Positions 17,907 to 27,306 of a DNA stretch of 64,000 nucleotides are shown piece after piece. This DNA is from Mycobacterium asiaticum (lineage in GTDB: Bacteria > Actinomycetota > Actinomycetes > Mycobacteriales > Mycobacteriaceae), in the NCBI RefSeq assembly GCF_001673365.1, contig NZ_LZLS01000043.1, forward strand, positions 1-64,000. Reading direction: 5' to 3'. The notes under the pieces are model-generated. The model was not told the origin of the DNA. It was given only the letters and a program-made list of their open reading frames with translations, and ran no database searches. Numbering within the stretch: the first letter of the stretch is position 1; every line of letters begins with the position of its first letter. Position numbers and translations under genes: made by a program.

Positions 17907-19142
17907 TTACAAAGAACCGTCGACCGGAGTCGCGTGCCGCCCAGCCCTGTCCTCCAGTCCGGGGGCCACCAGCCCAGTGGGTACCACCGGCACCGCCGCC
18001 AACGGGAACAGCGCGCACAGCGCGAAGGCCAACGGATAGCCGGACGCGCCGATGATGGCGCCGAACATCGGGGGTCCGGCCAGGGTCATCAGGCGCTGCG
18101 CGGTGTTTTGCACGCCCAGCGCGCGCCCGCTCCAGAATTGTCCCGCGAATTCGGTGATGGCGGTGGCCTCCAGACCGTTGTCCATCACGGTGATGACCGA
18201 CGCCGCAACCATGATCGCGACCGCCAGTGGCGGGTAGAAGTCATTGACGAACGCGAGCAACATCATGGCAACGCTGGTGCCCAATGCGATAAGACGGATG
18301 GGCCGCATGCGGGATCCGATGAGATCGGACCAGCGGCCGGCGGCGATGCGACTGGCTGCACCCAGCATCGCGCTGATAGCAACCAACACCCCGGCGGCAC
18401 CACCGGACCAGTCGTGATCGTCTTCTAGCCAGTCCAGCATGAAGGTCACCGTCATCGACTGCGGCATCACCATCAACGCCGACAGCGCATGGATTCGCCA
18501 CAGCACACCGGTGCCGCGGTAAGGACTCGTCAGCTCTTCCTCGGTTGCCACCGCGCGTGGCTTGTGCGGCGGATCATGGGCGATCACCGCTGCGACGACG
18601 GCCGATACCGCACACGCCAACGCCGGGAACAGTAGTCCGGCAGCGGGTGGTCCATGCTGGGCCAGCCGCGGAATCACCAACGCCGCCATGGCGATTCCCA
18701 GCGGCTGTGCGGTTTGGCGGACGCCCATGGCCAAGCCCCGCTGCTCAGGTGGGAACCAACCGGCCACCAGTCGGCCGCACGCGGGGTTACAGCTGGCCGC
18801 TCCCATGCCGCCGACGAACAGCAACACTCCCATCGTCACCAGCGAGTCGACCGTTGATGCCGCGTATGCGGCAGCCGCGGTCACCATCGAGCCCACGGTC
18901 AGCACGATCCGTTCCCCGACCAGATCCGCTACGTAACCCCAGGCGATCAACGTCACCACCATGCCCAGGCTCGGCATCACCGACAGCAGGCCGGTTTCCG
19001 ACAACGGGGTGCCGCGAGCAGCTTTGAGTGCCGGGATAAGGAAAGGGACGGAGTTGATGAAGCTAAACGCGCTGGCGGTCACCACGAGCGCCACGGCGAC
19101 CATCGACCAGCGCGTTGCCGCGCTGACCGCGTCCGATGACAT
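17907..19142 (-). CDS. MFS transporter, paralogue of the neighbouring gene
   Basis: This 411-residue transporter aligns with the product of 16533-17870 throughout: [42 protein letters not shown] and GRWSDLIGSRMRP. It ends cleanly (APGLEDRAGRHATPVDGSL) without the long tail of its neighbour. The open frame extends much further upstream, to 20177, but that part is antisense to the FAH gene. The ATG at 19142 (MSSDAVSAATRWSMV) is the sensible start. The tandem pair probably arose by duplication of a single Rv2994-like gene. Confidence 0.82.
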   Translation of the reverse strand: MSSDAVSAATRWSMVAVALVVTASAFSFINSVPFLIPALKAARGTPLSETGLLSVMPSLGMVVTLIAWGYVADLVGERIVLTVGSMVTAAAAYAASTVDSLVTMGVLLFVGGMGAASCNPACGRLVAGWFPPEQRGLAMGVRQTAQPLGIAMAALVIPRLAQHGPPAAGLLFPALACAVSAVVAAVIAHDPPHKPRAVATEEELTSPYRGTGVLWRIHALSALMVMPQSMTVTFMLDWLEDDHDWSGGAAGVLVAISAMLGAASRIAAGRWSDLIGSRMRPIRLIALGTSVAMMLLAFVNDFYPPLAVAIMVAASVITVMDNGLEATAITEFAGQFWSGRALGVQNTAQRLMTLAGPPMFGAIIGASGYPLAFALCALFPLAAVPVVPTGLVAPGLEDRAGRHATPVDGSL

Positions 19143-19253
19143 CAAGCCATGCTTGCACACATGCCGTGGCATTCCGAGATCATTGAGACTGCGAAAATGC
19201 AGGCCTCTTCTCGCACTTTGTCTGCAAATCCGCAGACTCAACGGGATCGCTCG

Positions 19254-19326
19254 CGCGACCCTCGCTAGGCCCGATGGCGAGGGCCCGCAGCGCCCGGCTG
19301 CGCCGGTCTCGCGACCCTCGCTAGGC
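19254..19326. repeat. 17-bp direct repeat (CGCGACCCTCGCTAGGC) before the FAH gene
   Basis: CGCGACCCTCGCTAGGC occurs at 19254-19270 and again at 19310-19326, a 56-bp period, the same as the repeat upstream of serA. The second copy contains most of the -10 hexamer of the downstream gene. Confidence 0.9.
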
Positions 19327-19327
19327 T
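19322..19327 (+). promoter_or_regulatory. Predicted -10 element for the FAH-family gene
   Basis: TAGGCT ends 7 nt before the ATG at 19335, again predicting a leaderless mRNA. Confidence 0.5.
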
Positions 19328-19334
19328 CATCCGA

Positions 19335-20123
19335 ATGCGCCTTGGACGAATCGCCAGCCCCGACGGAGTTGCCTTCGTCAGCATCGAAGGCGAACTGGAC
19401 GACCCCAGCGGCCTGACGGCCCGCGAAATCGCCGAACATCCGTTCGGCACGCCGACTTTCACCGGTCGCTCCTGGCCGTTGGCGGATGTCCGGCTGTTGG
19501 CTCCGATACTTGCCAGCAAGGTCGTCTGCATCGGCAAGAACTACACCGACCACATTGCCGAGATGGGTGGGCAAGCGCCGGCGGACCCGGTGATCTTCAT
19601 GAAGCCCAACACCGCAATCGTTGGACCGAATGTGCCGATTCGACTGCCCGTCAACGCATCTCCCGTCCACTACGAGGGCGAGCTGGCGGTGGTAATCGGT
19701 CGCGCGTGCAAGGACGTCACAGCAGCGCAGGCCGCAGACAACATCCTCGGTTACACCATCGGCAACGACGTATCGGCCCGCGATCAGCAGAAATCCGACG
19801 GCCAGTGGACCAGGGCCAAGGGGCACGACACCTTCTGTCCCATCGGACCTTGGATCGTCACCGATATCGACCCGGCTGATCTCGCACTGCGCACCGAAGT
19901 CAACGGCGAAGTAAAGCAAGACGCCCGGACCTCGCTGATGATCCACGACGTTGGTGCTGTCGTCGAATGGATATCGGCGGTAATGACTTTGCTCCCAGGC
20001 GATCTCATTCTCACCGGAACCCCCGCCGGCGTCGGACCGATCGAGGACGGCGACACCGTCTCGATCACCGTCGAGCAAATCGGGACCCTGTCCAATCCCG
20101 TAGTCCGCAAAGGAAAGTCGTGA
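19335..20123 (+). CDS. Fumarylacetoacetate hydrolase-family protein (Rv2993c-like)
   Basis: The 262-residue protein has the FAH fold signature: [14 protein letters not shown] near 60, [12 protein letters not shown] with metal-binding acidic residues near 115, and [16 protein letters not shown] near the C-terminus. Members cleave or decarboxylate beta-dicarbonyl acids, for example in homoprotocatechuate degradation; the true substrate here is unknown. The stop overlaps the gltX start (GTGA), an old association also seen in M. tuberculosis (Rv2993c-Rv2992c). Confidence 0.9.
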   Translation: MRLGRIASPDGVAFVSIEGELDDPSGLTAREIAEHPFGTPTFTGRSWPLADVRLLAPILASKVVCIGKNYTDHIAEMGGQAPADPVIFMKPNTAIVGPNVPIRLPVNASPVHYEGELAVVIGRACKDVTAAQAADNILGYTIGNDVSARDQQKSDGQWTRAKGHDTFCPIGPWIVTDIDPADLALRTEVNGEVKQDARTSLMIHDVGAVVEWISAVMTLLPGDLILTGTPAGVGPIEDGDTVSITVEQIGTLSNPVVRKGKS

Positions 20124-21592
20124 CTGCACCAGAGCATGTGCGGGTTCGGTTCTGCCCGTCGCCCACCGGTATTCCACACGTCGGCATGGTCCGTACGGCG
20201 TTGTTCAACTGGGCCTACGCTCGGCATACCGGTGGCACCTTCGTCTTCCGCATCGAGGACACCGACGCCGAGCGGGACAGCGAGGAAAGCTATTTGGCGT
20301 TGCTTGATGCCCTGCGCTGGCTTGGGCTGGACTGGGATGAGGGACCCGAGGTGGGCGGTCCGTACGCGCCGTACCGGCAGTCGCAACGCAGCGATCTCTA
20401 CCGCGATGTGTTGGCACGGCTGCTTGAGGCCGGCGAGGCCTACTACGCCTTTTCCACCCCGGACGAGGTCGAGGCCCGTCACGTGGCCGCCGGTCGAAAT
20501 CCGAAGCTGGGCTATGACAACTTCGATCGTCAGCTCACCGACGCGCAGCGCAGCGCATACCTGACCGAGGGCCGCAAGCCGGTGGTGCGGCTACGGATGC
20601 CCGACGACGACCTCACCTGGGACGACCTGGTGCGCGGACCGATGACTTTCGGTGCGGGCACGGTGCCCGACTTCGCGTTGACCCGCGCCAACGGAAATCC
20701 GCTGTACACCTTGGTCAACCCGTGCGACGACGCGCTGATGCGCATCACGCACGTGCTGCGCGGCGAAGACTTGCTGCCGTCAACGCCTCGACAGCTGGCC
20801 CTGTATCAGGCGCTGATCCGGATCGGGATAGCCGACCGGATACCCGAATTCGGCCATCTCCCACCGGTATTGGGGGAGGGCACCAAGAAGCTGTCCAAGC
20901 GGGACCCGCAGTCGAACCTGTTCTTGCACCGCAACCGCGGCTTCATTCCGGAGGGGCTGCTGAATTACCTTGCATTGCTTGGCTGGTCGATCGCCGACGA
21001 CCACGATCTGTTCAGCATCGACGAGATGGTCGCCGCGTTCGACGTCGTCGACGTCAACTCCAACCCGGCGCGGTTCGACCAGAAGAAGGCGGACGCGCTC
21101 AACGCTGAGCACATCCGCAGACTCGCCGTCGACGACTTCACCAACCGACTGCGCGACTACCTGGACACCCACGGCAAGACACTCGGTTTGGACGACGCGG
21201 ACTTCGCCACCGTCGCCGAGCTGGTCCAGACCCGCATCGTCGTGCTCGGCGACGCATGGGGGCTGCTGAAGTTCCTCAACGACGACGAGTACGTGCTGGA
21301 CCCCAAAGCCGCCGCCAAGGAGCTGGGACCTGATGCCGGCCCGGTGCTCGACGCGGCCATCACAGCACTGGACGGCATGCAGGCCTGGGCTACCGACCAG
21401 ATCGAGGCAGCGCTGAAGTCGGCGCTGATCGAAGGCCTCGAGCTCAAACCGCGAAAGGCGTTCGGCCCGATCCGGGTAGCCGCCACGGGCACCACGATCA
21501 GCCCGCCGTTGTTCGAGTCGTTGGAACTCCTGGGCCGTGATCGCAGCCTGTCGCGGCTTCGCTCTGCGCGCGGTCAGATCGGCTCGGCGTAG
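20120..21592 (+). CDS. gltX: Glutamyl-tRNA synthetase
   Basis: The class I synthetase (490 residues) has the HIGH-type motif [11 protein letters not shown] at the start and KMSKS-type KLSKRDPQ in the middle. It charges tRNA-Glu and, in organisms lacking GlnRS, also tRNA-Gln for later amidation. The GTG at 20120 was chosen because homologues begin a few residues before [11 protein letters not shown] and it overlaps the FAH stop. The longer upstream open frame is antisense or out-of-frame noise. Genes for tRNA-Gln and tRNA-Glu follow downstream. Confidence 0.97.
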   Translation: MTAPEHVRVRFCPSPTGIPHVGMVRTALFNWAYARHTGGTFVFRIEDTDAERDSEESYLALLDALRWLGLDWDEGPEVGGPYAPYRQSQRSDLYRDVLARLLEAGEAYYAFSTPDEVEARHVAAGRNPKLGYDNFDRQLTDAQRSAYLTEGRKPVVRLRMPDDDLTWDDLVRGPMTFGAGTVPDFALTRANGNPLYTLVNPCDDALMRITHVLRGEDLLPSTPRQLALYQALIRIGIADRIPEFGHLPPVLGEGTKKLSKRDPQSNLFLHRNRGFIPEGLLNYLALLGWSIADDHDLFSIDEMVAAFDVVDVNSNPARFDQKKADALNAEHIRRLAVDDFTNRLRDYLDTHGKTLGLDDADFATVAELVQTRIVVLGDAWGLLKFLNDDEYVLDPKAAAKELGPDAGPVLDAAITALDGMQAWATDQIEAALKSALIEGLELKPRKAFGPIRVAATGTTISPPLFESLELLGRDRSLSRLRSARGQIGSA

Positions 21593-21729
21593 GCGTGCGA
21601 AGCGCGCCGCAAGACTTTGGTAGTCTGCACTGCGGCTTCAAAGGCCTAGGGCCACTGTGCTCAGCGACGCCACCACGCGGGTATCCAACCCCGCTGGATG
21701 CGCTCTGACCAGCGGTTTTAGGTAGCAAA

Positions 21730-21801
21730 TGGGGTATGGTGTAATTGGCAACACAGCTGATTCTGGTTCAGCCATTCTAGGTTCGAGTCCTGGTACCCCA
21801 G
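21730..21801 (+). tRNA. tRNA-Gln (anticodon CUG)
   Basis: A 72-nt cloverleaf: acceptor stem TGGGGTA/TACCCCA (21730-21736, 21794-21800), anticodon stem GCTGA/TCAGC with loop TTCTGGT, T-arm GGTTCGAGTCC, discriminator G. A complete CCA is not encoded. Confidence 0.96.
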
Positions 21802-21884
21802 CAAAACCCCGCACGGGCAAGTCGATGCCGAGTGATTATGTGGGGTTCCAGGGGTGAGCTATGCTGGCACTCCGGATCGTGTCT

Positions 21885-21957
21885 GGCCCCGTCGTCTAGC
21901 GGCCTAGGACGCCGCCCTCTCACGGCGGTAGCGTGGGTTCGAATCCCATCGGGGCTA
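21885..21957 (+). tRNA. tRNA-Glu (anticodon CUC)
   Basis: A 73-nt cloverleaf: acceptor stem GGCCCCG/CGGGGCT (first pair G-U), D-arm GTCTAGCGGCCTAGGAC, anticodon stem CCGCC/GGCGG with loop CTCTCAC, T-loop GGTTCGAATCC, discriminator A. It follows tRNA-Gln by 83 nt. Confidence 0.96.
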
Positions 21958-21978
21958 CAAGGTCCGCCGCGCAGACGC

Positions 21979-22014
21979 AAAAGCACCCAATTTCGGTACG
22001 AAATGGGTGCTTTG
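21979..22014 (+). terminator. Hairpin terminator after the tRNA pair
   Basis: AAAGCACCCAATTTCG pairs with CGAAATGGGTGCTTT with one bulged A and a 3-nt loop, followed by a T-rich stretch. It lies between the tRNAs and the convergent PPOX gene and can serve both directions. Confidence 0.8.
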
Positions 22015-22026
22015 CGTTTGCTCGGC

Positions 22027-22521
22027 CTACTTGGGAGCGGTGGTGCCGCCCACTGGCATGTTCGGCAATCCGAGCTTGCGGTGATCCCACGATCGGGCCC
22101 GCCGGCTGACGATGCGGACACCGACCCGCTTGTTCATCATCTGGTCAACCATCGGCTTGACTTCGTCGCTGTACGGACCGGTGTAGCGCTCCCACACGCT
22201 GACCCCGACCCGGTGCAACGCGTCCGGGTCGTCGACGATCTCCGCGACGCCTTCGAATGACACCCCGCGGAGGGTGTCGTAGGTGTCGCCGTCTTCAAGC
22301 AGGAAGCTGACCCGCGGATCGCGTTTGAGGTTCACGGCCTTCTGCGACTTGGCTTTGGTCTCCAGCCAGATCTCGCCGTCCACCACCGCGTACCACATCG
22401 CCGTCAGGTGCGGCTGTCCGTCGGGCCCGATGGTGGCCAGCGTGCCGGTTCGGCTGTTGTTGACGAACTCGACTATTTCGGCCTCGGACATGACGATGCT
22501 GGCGCGCTGATTGGTTCCCAT
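22027..22521 (-). CDS. PPOX-fold (pyridoxamine 5'-phosphate oxidase-like) protein, Rv2991-like
   Basis: The 164-residue protein has the split-barrel flavin/F420-binding fold: FVNNSRTGTLATIGPDGQPH, MWYAVVDGEIWLET and KRDPRVSFLLE. It resembles M. tuberculosis Rv2991. Mycobacterial members often bind F420 or flavin, but the ligand cannot be read from the sequence. The ATG at 22521 gives the usual length. Confidence 0.88.
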   Translation of the reverse strand: MGTNQRASIVMSEAEIVEFVNNSRTGTLATIGPDGQPHLTAMWYAVVDGEIWLETKAKSQKAVNLKRDPRVSFLLEDGDTYDTLRGVSFEGVAEIVDDPDALHRVGVSVWERYTGPYSDEVKPMVDQMMNKRVGVRIVSRRARSWDHRKLGLPNMPVGGTTAPK

Positions 22522-22541
22522 GGCGTCAGTGTGTCAGGTGG

Positions 22542-23243
22542 TCATAGCCGGCGCGTCAGGGCGTCAGCCGCGGCCAGCAGGTCGGCGGCCCACCGGTCGC
22601 CGGGTCTGCGGCCCATCCGGTCGATGGGACCCGACACCGAGATCGCCGCGACCACGACACCGCGTCCATCTCGCACCGGAGCCGAAACGCTTGCCACGCC
22701 CGGCTCGCGCTCGGCGACGCTCTGCGCCCAACCGCGTTTGCGCACTTCGGCAAGGACCCGATCGCTGAACATCGCCGTCGGCAGCACGGCTTGCTGGGTG
22801 GCGGCATCGCTGTGCGCAAGCAGCACTTTGGCTCCCGAGCCCGCCGTCATCGGCAGCCGCGCACCTACCGGAACGGTATCGCGAAGCCCCGCAGGCGGTT
22901 CCAGTGCGGCGATGCAGACCCGAGCGGTGCCGTCGCGACGGTACAGCTGGACGCTTTCGCCGGTCGTCTCACGCAACTGCGGTAGTACGGCTGTGCTGGC
23001 GGCCAGCAGCGGGTCGTTGACATGCGCGGCGAGTTCGTTGAGTGCGGGCCCCAGTCGCCAACGTCCCTCTTCGTCGCGACCCACCAGGCGGTGCACTTCA
23101 AGCGCGGCCGCCAATCGGTAGGCGGTGGCTCGGGGCAGTCCGGTCCGTTCGCACAGTTCGGCCAGCCCGCAGGGGGATTCAGCAACCGCCTGCAATATGC
23201 CGACGGCTTTGTCGAGGACGCCGATACCGCTATGCTGTCTCAC
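22542..23243 (-). CDS. IclR-family transcriptional regulator of the leucine genes (Rv2989-like)
   Basis: The regulator (233 residues) has an N-terminal winged helix (1 to about 65; LAELCERTGLPRATAYRLAAAL) and a C-terminal effector-binding IclR domain. It is divergently transcribed from leuCD with 88 bp between. In actinobacteria this arrangement usually means control of leuCD, sometimes with self-control (LtbR/NdgR type). The effector is unknown. The GTG at 23243 is preceded on its strand by TAGTAT 6 nt upstream. Confidence 0.9.
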   Translation of the reverse strand: MRQHSGIGVLDKAVGILQAVAESPCGLAELCERTGLPRATAYRLAAALEVHRLVGRDEEGRWRLGPALNELAAHVNDPLLAASTAVLPQLRETTGESVQLYRRDGTARVCIAALEPPAGLRDTVPVGARLPMTAGSGAKVLLAHSDAATQQAVLPTAMFSDRVLAEVRKRGWAQSVAEREPGVASVSAPVRDGRGVVVAAISVSGPIDRMGRRPGDRWAADLLAAADALTRRL

Positions 23244-23331
23244 AGGAAGATACTAGCGTCTCGCATGATGAGATCACAGGCCTGGGTGATCGGCGAGTCA
23301 CGAACGAGCAAATCGAGGAAGGCGCCCAGAG
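23244..23331. promoter_or_regulatory. Divergent control region between the IclR gene and leuC
   Basis: The 88-bp region must hold both promoters and the probable IclR operator. TCTC-N7-GAGA around 23258-23274 is a short inverted repeat that could be part of an operator. A GAGGAAGG-like ribosome-binding sequence precedes leuC. Confidence 0.45.
23250..23255 (-). promoter_or_regulatory. Predicted -10 element for leaderless iclR-type gene
   Basis: On the minus strand TAGTAT ends 6 nt before the GTG at 23243. Confidence 0.5.
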
Positions 23332-24750
23332 ATGGCTACGCAGACCCGCCCGCGCACGTTGGCCGAGAAGGTATGGGACGACCACGTTGTCGTCTCCGGC
23401 GCGGGCACCGCTCCTGACTTGATCTACATCGATCTGCACCTCGTGCACGAGGTCACCAGTCCGCAGGCTTTCGACGGCTTGCGACTCGCCGGTCGGCCGG
23501 TGCGCCGGACCGATCTGACGATCGCCACCGAGGACCACAATGTGCCGACGATCGATATCGACAAGCCGATCGCCGACCCGATATCGCGCACGCAGGTAGA
23601 GACATTGCGGCGCAACTGCGCCGAATTCGGTGTGCGGCTTCACCCGATGGGTGATATCGAGCAGGGCATCGTGCACGTCGTCGGACCGCAACTGGGCCTG
23701 ACCCAACCCGGCATGACGATTGTCTGTGGTGACAGTCACACCTCCACGCACGGCGCATTCGGCGCAATCGCAATGGGTATCGGCACCTCGGAGGTCGAGC
23801 ATGTGCTGGCCACGCAGACGCTGCCGCTGCGCCCCTTCAAGACGATGGCGGTTAACGTCGACGGCCAACTGCCCGACGGAGTCACAGCCAAGGACATCAT
23901 TCTCGCGGTGATCGCCAAGATCGGCACCGGCGGCGGACAGGGTCACGTCATCGAATACCGCGGCAGCGCCATCGAATCGCTGTCCATGGAAGCCCGGATG
24001 ACGATCTGCAATATGAGCATCGAAGCCGGTGCCCGCGCCGGCATGGTGGCTCCCGACGAGACCACGTTCGAGTTCCTGCGCGGCCGTCCGCACGCGCCGA
24101 CGGGCGCCGACTGGGACGCCGCGCTTGCGTACTGGCAGGAGTTGCGTACCGATCCCGGAGCCGTTTTCGACACCGAGGTGTATCTCGACGCGCCCTCGCT
24201 CAGCCCGTTCGTCACGTGGGGCACCAACCCCGGCCAAGGTGTGCCGCTGGCCGCCGCGGTGCCCGACCCGGAATTGATGACCGACGACGCGGACCGTCAG
24301 GCTGCCGAGAAAGCATTGGCGTACATGGACCTTCGGCCCGGCATGGCAATGCGTGATATCGCGGTTGACGCTGTGTTCGTCGGATCGTGCACCAACGGTC
24401 GAATCGAGGATCTGCGCGCGGTGGCCGACATACTGCGCGGTCGCAAAGTGGCACCGGGAGTGCGCATGCTGGTGGTTCCGGGTTCGATGCGGGTTCGTGC
24501 GGAAGCGGAAGCCGAAGGGCTGGGGGAGATTTTTACCGCTGCCGGGGCCGAATGGCGGCAGGCCGGTTGCTCAATGTGTCTGGGAATGAACCCCGATCAG
24601 CTTGCGCCCGGAGAGCGTTGCGCCGCGACGTCGAACCGGAATTTCGAAGGGCGACAGGGCAAGGGCGGCCGCACCCACTTGGTATCGCCGGCCGTTGCTG
24701 CGGCCACCGCGGTGCGCGGCAAGCTTTCCGCGCCGGCGGATTTGAACTGA
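23332..24750 (+). CDS. leuC: 3-isopropylmalate dehydratase large subunit
   Basis: The [4Fe-4S] aconitase-family subunit isomerises 2- to 3-isopropylmalate. The 472 residues include [20 protein letters not shown] and the cluster cysteines in VGSCTNGR and in CSMCLGMN near the C-terminus. It forms a heterodimer with the leuD product encoded 35 nt downstream. Confidence 0.97.
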   Translation: MATQTRPRTLAEKVWDDHVVVSGAGTAPDLIYIDLHLVHEVTSPQAFDGLRLAGRPVRRTDLTIATEDHNVPTIDIDKPIADPISRTQVETLRRNCAEFGVRLHPMGDIEQGIVHVVGPQLGLTQPGMTIVCGDSHTSTHGAFGAIAMGIGTSEVEHVLATQTLPLRPFKTMAVNVDGQLPDGVTAKDIILAVIAKIGTGGGQGHVIEYRGSAIESLSMEARMTICNMSIEAGARAGMVAPDETTFEFLRGRPHAPTGADWDAALAYWQELRTDPGAVFDTEVYLDAPSLSPFVTWGTNPGQGVPLAAAVPDPELMTDDADRQAAEKALAYMDLRPGMAMRDIAVDAVFVGSCTNGRIEDLRAVADILRGRKVAPGVRMLVVPGSMRVRAEAEAEGLGEIFTAAGAEWRQAGCSMCLGMNPDQLAPGERCAATSNRNFEGRQGKGGRTHLVSPAVAAATAVRGKLSAPADLN

Positions 24751-24785
24751 CGGACTGGAATTTACGCGGAGAAATAGGGGAACCC

Positions 24786-25382
24786 ATGGAGGCCTTTCAC
24801 ACTCACACAGGTATCGGCGTACCGCTGCGGCGGTCCAATGTCGACACCGATCAGATCATTCCCGCGGTCTTTCTGAAGCGGGTCACCCGGACCGGTTTCG
24901 AGGACGGCTTGTTCGCAAGTTGGCGCTCAGATCCGTCATTCGTGCTCAATCTCAGTCCCTTTGACCGCGGCTCAGTCTTGGTTGCTGGCCCCGATTTCGG
25001 CACCGGATCCTCGCGCGAGCACGCGGTCTGGGCGCTCATGGACTACGGATTCCGGGTGGTTATCTCGTCTCGCTTCGGCGACATTTTCCGCGGCAACGCC
25101 GGCAAGGCAGGGCTGCTGGCGGCCGAAGTCGACCAAGATGGCGTCGAACTTCTTTGGAAGCTGATCGAGCAGAGTCCGGGACTGGAAATCACTGTGGATC
25201 TTCAAGATCGAAATATCACCGCGGGAACGGCGGTGTTGCCGTTCAGGATTGACGATCACACCGCCTACAGATTGCTCGAAGGCCTCGACGATATAGCCCT
25301 TACGCTGCGGAAACTCGACGAAATCGAGTCTTTCGAAGCGGCTCGTCCGAGTTGGAAACCGCGCACTCTGCCGACCTCCTGA
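24786..25382 (+). CDS. leuD: 3-isopropylmalate dehydratase small subunit
   Basis: The 198-residue product has the LeuD swivelling-domain motifs [16 protein letters not shown] and [13 protein letters not shown]. It matches the length of the mycobacterial protein when started at the ATG at 24786 (MEAFHTHTG); the open frame extends upstream inside leuC but that is spurious. It acts with LeuC in leucine synthesis. Confidence 0.96.
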   Translation: MEAFHTHTGIGVPLRRSNVDTDQIIPAVFLKRVTRTGFEDGLFASWRSDPSFVLNLSPFDRGSVLVAGPDFGTGSSREHAVWALMDYGFRVVISSRFGDIFRGNAGKAGLLAAEVDQDGVELLWKLIEQSPGLEITVDLQDRNITAGTAVLPFRIDDHTAYRLLEGLDDIALTLRKLDEIESFEAARPSWKPRTLPTS

Positions 25383-25392
25383 AGCATCGCGC

Positions 25393-25422
25393 GACGTGAA
25401 TTTCCCTCGCGAAATTCGCGTC
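25393..25422 (+). terminator. Hairpin downstream of leuCD
   Basis: GACGTGAATTTC (25393-25404) pairs with GAAATTCGCGTC (25411-25422) with one G-U pair and a 6-nt loop, 10 nt after the leuD stop. It has no T-tract. Confidence 0.55.
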
Positions 25423-25595
25423 AATTTGCGTCCGCGCCACCGGCCAAGGGAGGCAATCGGATTGCGAAAATGGCGCCGTCCTGAAGGCAAACGAGGCCCC
25501 AAATTGCGCGTGGCTCTTGGCAATTTGCCAGGTGAGGGTTTACCGTATTGCACTAGTCGGTTCCAAAACGAGGACCACAGGCTTCGGAGGGTTGG

Positions 25596-26249
25596 ATGAA
25601 CAAAGCAGAGCTCATAGATGTGCTCACACAGAAATTGGGCTCAGATCGTCGGCAGGCGACCGCCGCCGTCGAGAATGTCGTCGACACAATTGTGCGTGCG
25701 GTTCACAAGGGCGACAGCGTCACCATTACTGGTTTCGGTGTCTTCGAACAGCGTCGCCGCGCGGCTCGCGTGGCCCGCAACCCGCGCACCGGTGAGACGG
25801 TGAAAGTGAAGCCCACGTCTGTTCCGGCGTTCCGTCCGGGAGCCCAATTCAAGGCGGTTGTGTCTGGCGCACAAAAGCTCCCGTCTGAAGGCCCCGCGGT
25901 GAAGCGCGGTGTGGTGGCGAGTGCGGCCAAGAAGACAGCCAGGAAGTCGCCGGCCAAGAAGGCCGCGTCGAAGGCTCCGGCCAAGAAGGCGGCATCGAAG
26001 GCTCCGGCTAAGAAGGCGGCGTCGAAGGCGCCGGCCAAGAAGGCCGCAACCAAGACCACTGCCAAGAAGGCGGCGTCGAAGGCTCCGGCTAAGAAGGCGG
26101 CGTCGAAGGCGCCGGCCAAGAAGGCCGCAACCAAGACCACAGCCAAGAAGACTGCGACCAAGGCTCCGGCGCGCAAGGCAGCGTCGAAGGCTCCGGCCAA
26201 GAAGGCTCCAGCCAAGAAGGCCGCAGCCACCCGGCGCGGTCGCAAGTAA
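25596..26249 (+). CDS. hupB: DNA-binding protein HU (histone-like, lysine-rich tail)
   Basis: The 217-residue nucleoid protein has a normal HU domain (1 to about 95; [33 protein letters not shown]). A mycobacterial histone-H1-like tail (about 100-217) is built from repeated [18 protein letters not shown] units. The tail binds DNA and is known in mycobacteria to be acetylated and methylated. The coding sequence of the tail is itself repetitive (about 30-bp units, 25950-26235), so repeat number should vary between strains. About 210 bp upstream separates it from leuD, with the start preceded by GGAGG. Confidence 0.97.
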   Translation: MNKAELIDVLTQKLGSDRRQATAAVENVVDTIVRAVHKGDSVTITGFGVFEQRRRAARVARNPRTGETVKVKPTSVPAFRPGAQFKAVVSGAQKLPSEGPAVKRGVVASAAKKTARKSPAKKAASKAPAKKAASKAPAKKAASKAPAKKAATKTTAKKAASKAPAKKAASKAPAKKAATKTTAKKTATKAPARKAASKAPAKKAPAKKAAATRRGRK

Positions 26250-26262
26250 GTCCTACAACGCA

Positions 26263-26302
26263 AATACCCTCCGGCGGGCAGCGATGCCCTTCGGGGGGTA
26301 TT
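26263..26302 (+). terminator. Bidirectional terminator between hupB and mutT1
   Basis: AATACCCTCCG pairs with CGGGGGGTATT (26292-26302) with one G-U pair; A- and T-rich ends allow action on both strands between the two convergent genes. Confidence 0.75.
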
Positions 26303-26308
26303 CGCTTG

Positions 26309-27277
26309 TCAGGCGCGCACGTTCGCGGCCAACGCGCCGCCGATATGGTCGGCGGCTATCACTCGGCCACCGGACAGCGAGAGCACCCAGGTGCTGCCTT
26401 TGAGGTTGCGTGACTTGTCGGGTCGCACGCCATCGCGTTCGCACCACCACGAGATCAGGTCGGGAATCACCTTGCCCTGCGTACAAATAACCGGTGTGCC
26501 CGCTTGGTGGGCGATTTGTAGAGCGCGTTGCCGCCCACGCTTGGGGTTCTTCGCGTACGCCTCCTCGGTCAGGTGCGGCTCGTTGTGGACGGCCACGCCC
26601 AATTCGGCAGCCAGCGGTTCGACCGTCTGGTGGCACCGCACTCGGTCGGCCGCGTAGACGTCGGTGGCGCCGAACGCCAATAGCTGGCCGACCAGTGCCT
26701 CGGCCTGCGCGCGTCCCTTCTTGTCCAACGGTCGCTTGGTGTCGTCTCCGTGATAGCGCGATTTGCTGCCCGCGGTGCCGTGTCGCACCACGAGCACCGT
26801 TGCTGTGTCGGCCGGATGTTTGGCGAAGCGCTGCAAGACCTTTCGGTCCGGCGCGTACTCGAGCTTCTTCAGGGCGTCGGCGATTGGCAGCCACAGGAGT
26901 TCGTCGACTTCATTTCCGGGCGCGAAACTTCCACCGGTGCTACGCGCCGCCCAGTAGTGCACTCGCTTGACGCCTTGGTCGATCGGATAGGTGATCGTGT
27001 TGAGTCGCCTGCCCAGCCGGCAGTGGTGGCCGGTCTCTTCGAGCACCTCGCGTGCGGCGGCTACCGGTGCGGTCTCGCCCGGGTCGAGCTTGCCTTTGGG
27101 CAGCGACCAGTCGTCGTAGCGGGGCCGGTGAATCACGGCGATCTCAAGCGACTTGGCTCCTGGTTTGGTCGCCGCTTTGGCTCCCGCACCAGTGCGCGGT
27201 CGCCACAACACGGCGCCGGCGGCGTACACGACCCGGCTTCCCGAGCGCCGACGGTTGGACGAGTTTGGGATCGACAC
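26309..27277 (-). CDS. mutT1: Nudix / histidine-phosphatase fusion hydrolase (MutT1)
   Basis: The 322-residue protein joins an N-terminal Nudix domain (box [20 protein letters not shown] and T) to a C-terminal histidine-phosphatase domain ([10 protein letters not shown]). Mycobacterial MutT1 hydrolyses 8-oxo-(d)GTP to the diphosphate, and also diadenosine polyphosphates, so it protects against mutation by oxidised nucleotides. The GTG start is preceded by GGAG on its strand. It lies just downstream of ppk on the same strand, with about 30 nt between, so an operon is likely. Confidence 0.93.
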   Translation of the reverse strand: MSIPNSSNRRRSGSRVVYAAGAVLWRPRTGAGAKAATKPGAKSLEIAVIHRPRYDDWSLPKGKLDPGETAPVAAAREVLEETGHHCRLGRRLNTITYPIDQGVKRVHYWAARSTGGSFAPGNEVDELLWLPIADALKKLEYAPDRKVLQRFAKHPADTATVLVVRHGTAGSKSRYHGDDTKRPLDKKGRAQAEALVGQLLAFGATDVYAADRVRCHQTVEPLAAELGVAVHNEPHLTEEAYAKNPKRGRQRALQIAHQAGTPVICTQGKVIPDLISWWCERDGVRPDKSRNLKGSTWVLSLSGGRVIAADHIGGALAANVRA

Positions 27278-27306
27278 CTCAACTCCTGCAGGTCAATTCG
27301 GGCAGG

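Noticed and set aside
17907..20177. A 756-codon minus-strand frame as a fused MFS protein
   Set aside because: The part upstream of 19142 is antisense to the FAH-family gene and shows no domain. The paralogous transporter starts at the equivalent ATG.
25950..26235. Regular repeats resembling a CRISPR array
   Set aside because: They are contiguous coding repeats for the Lys/Ala tail of HupB without unique spacers.
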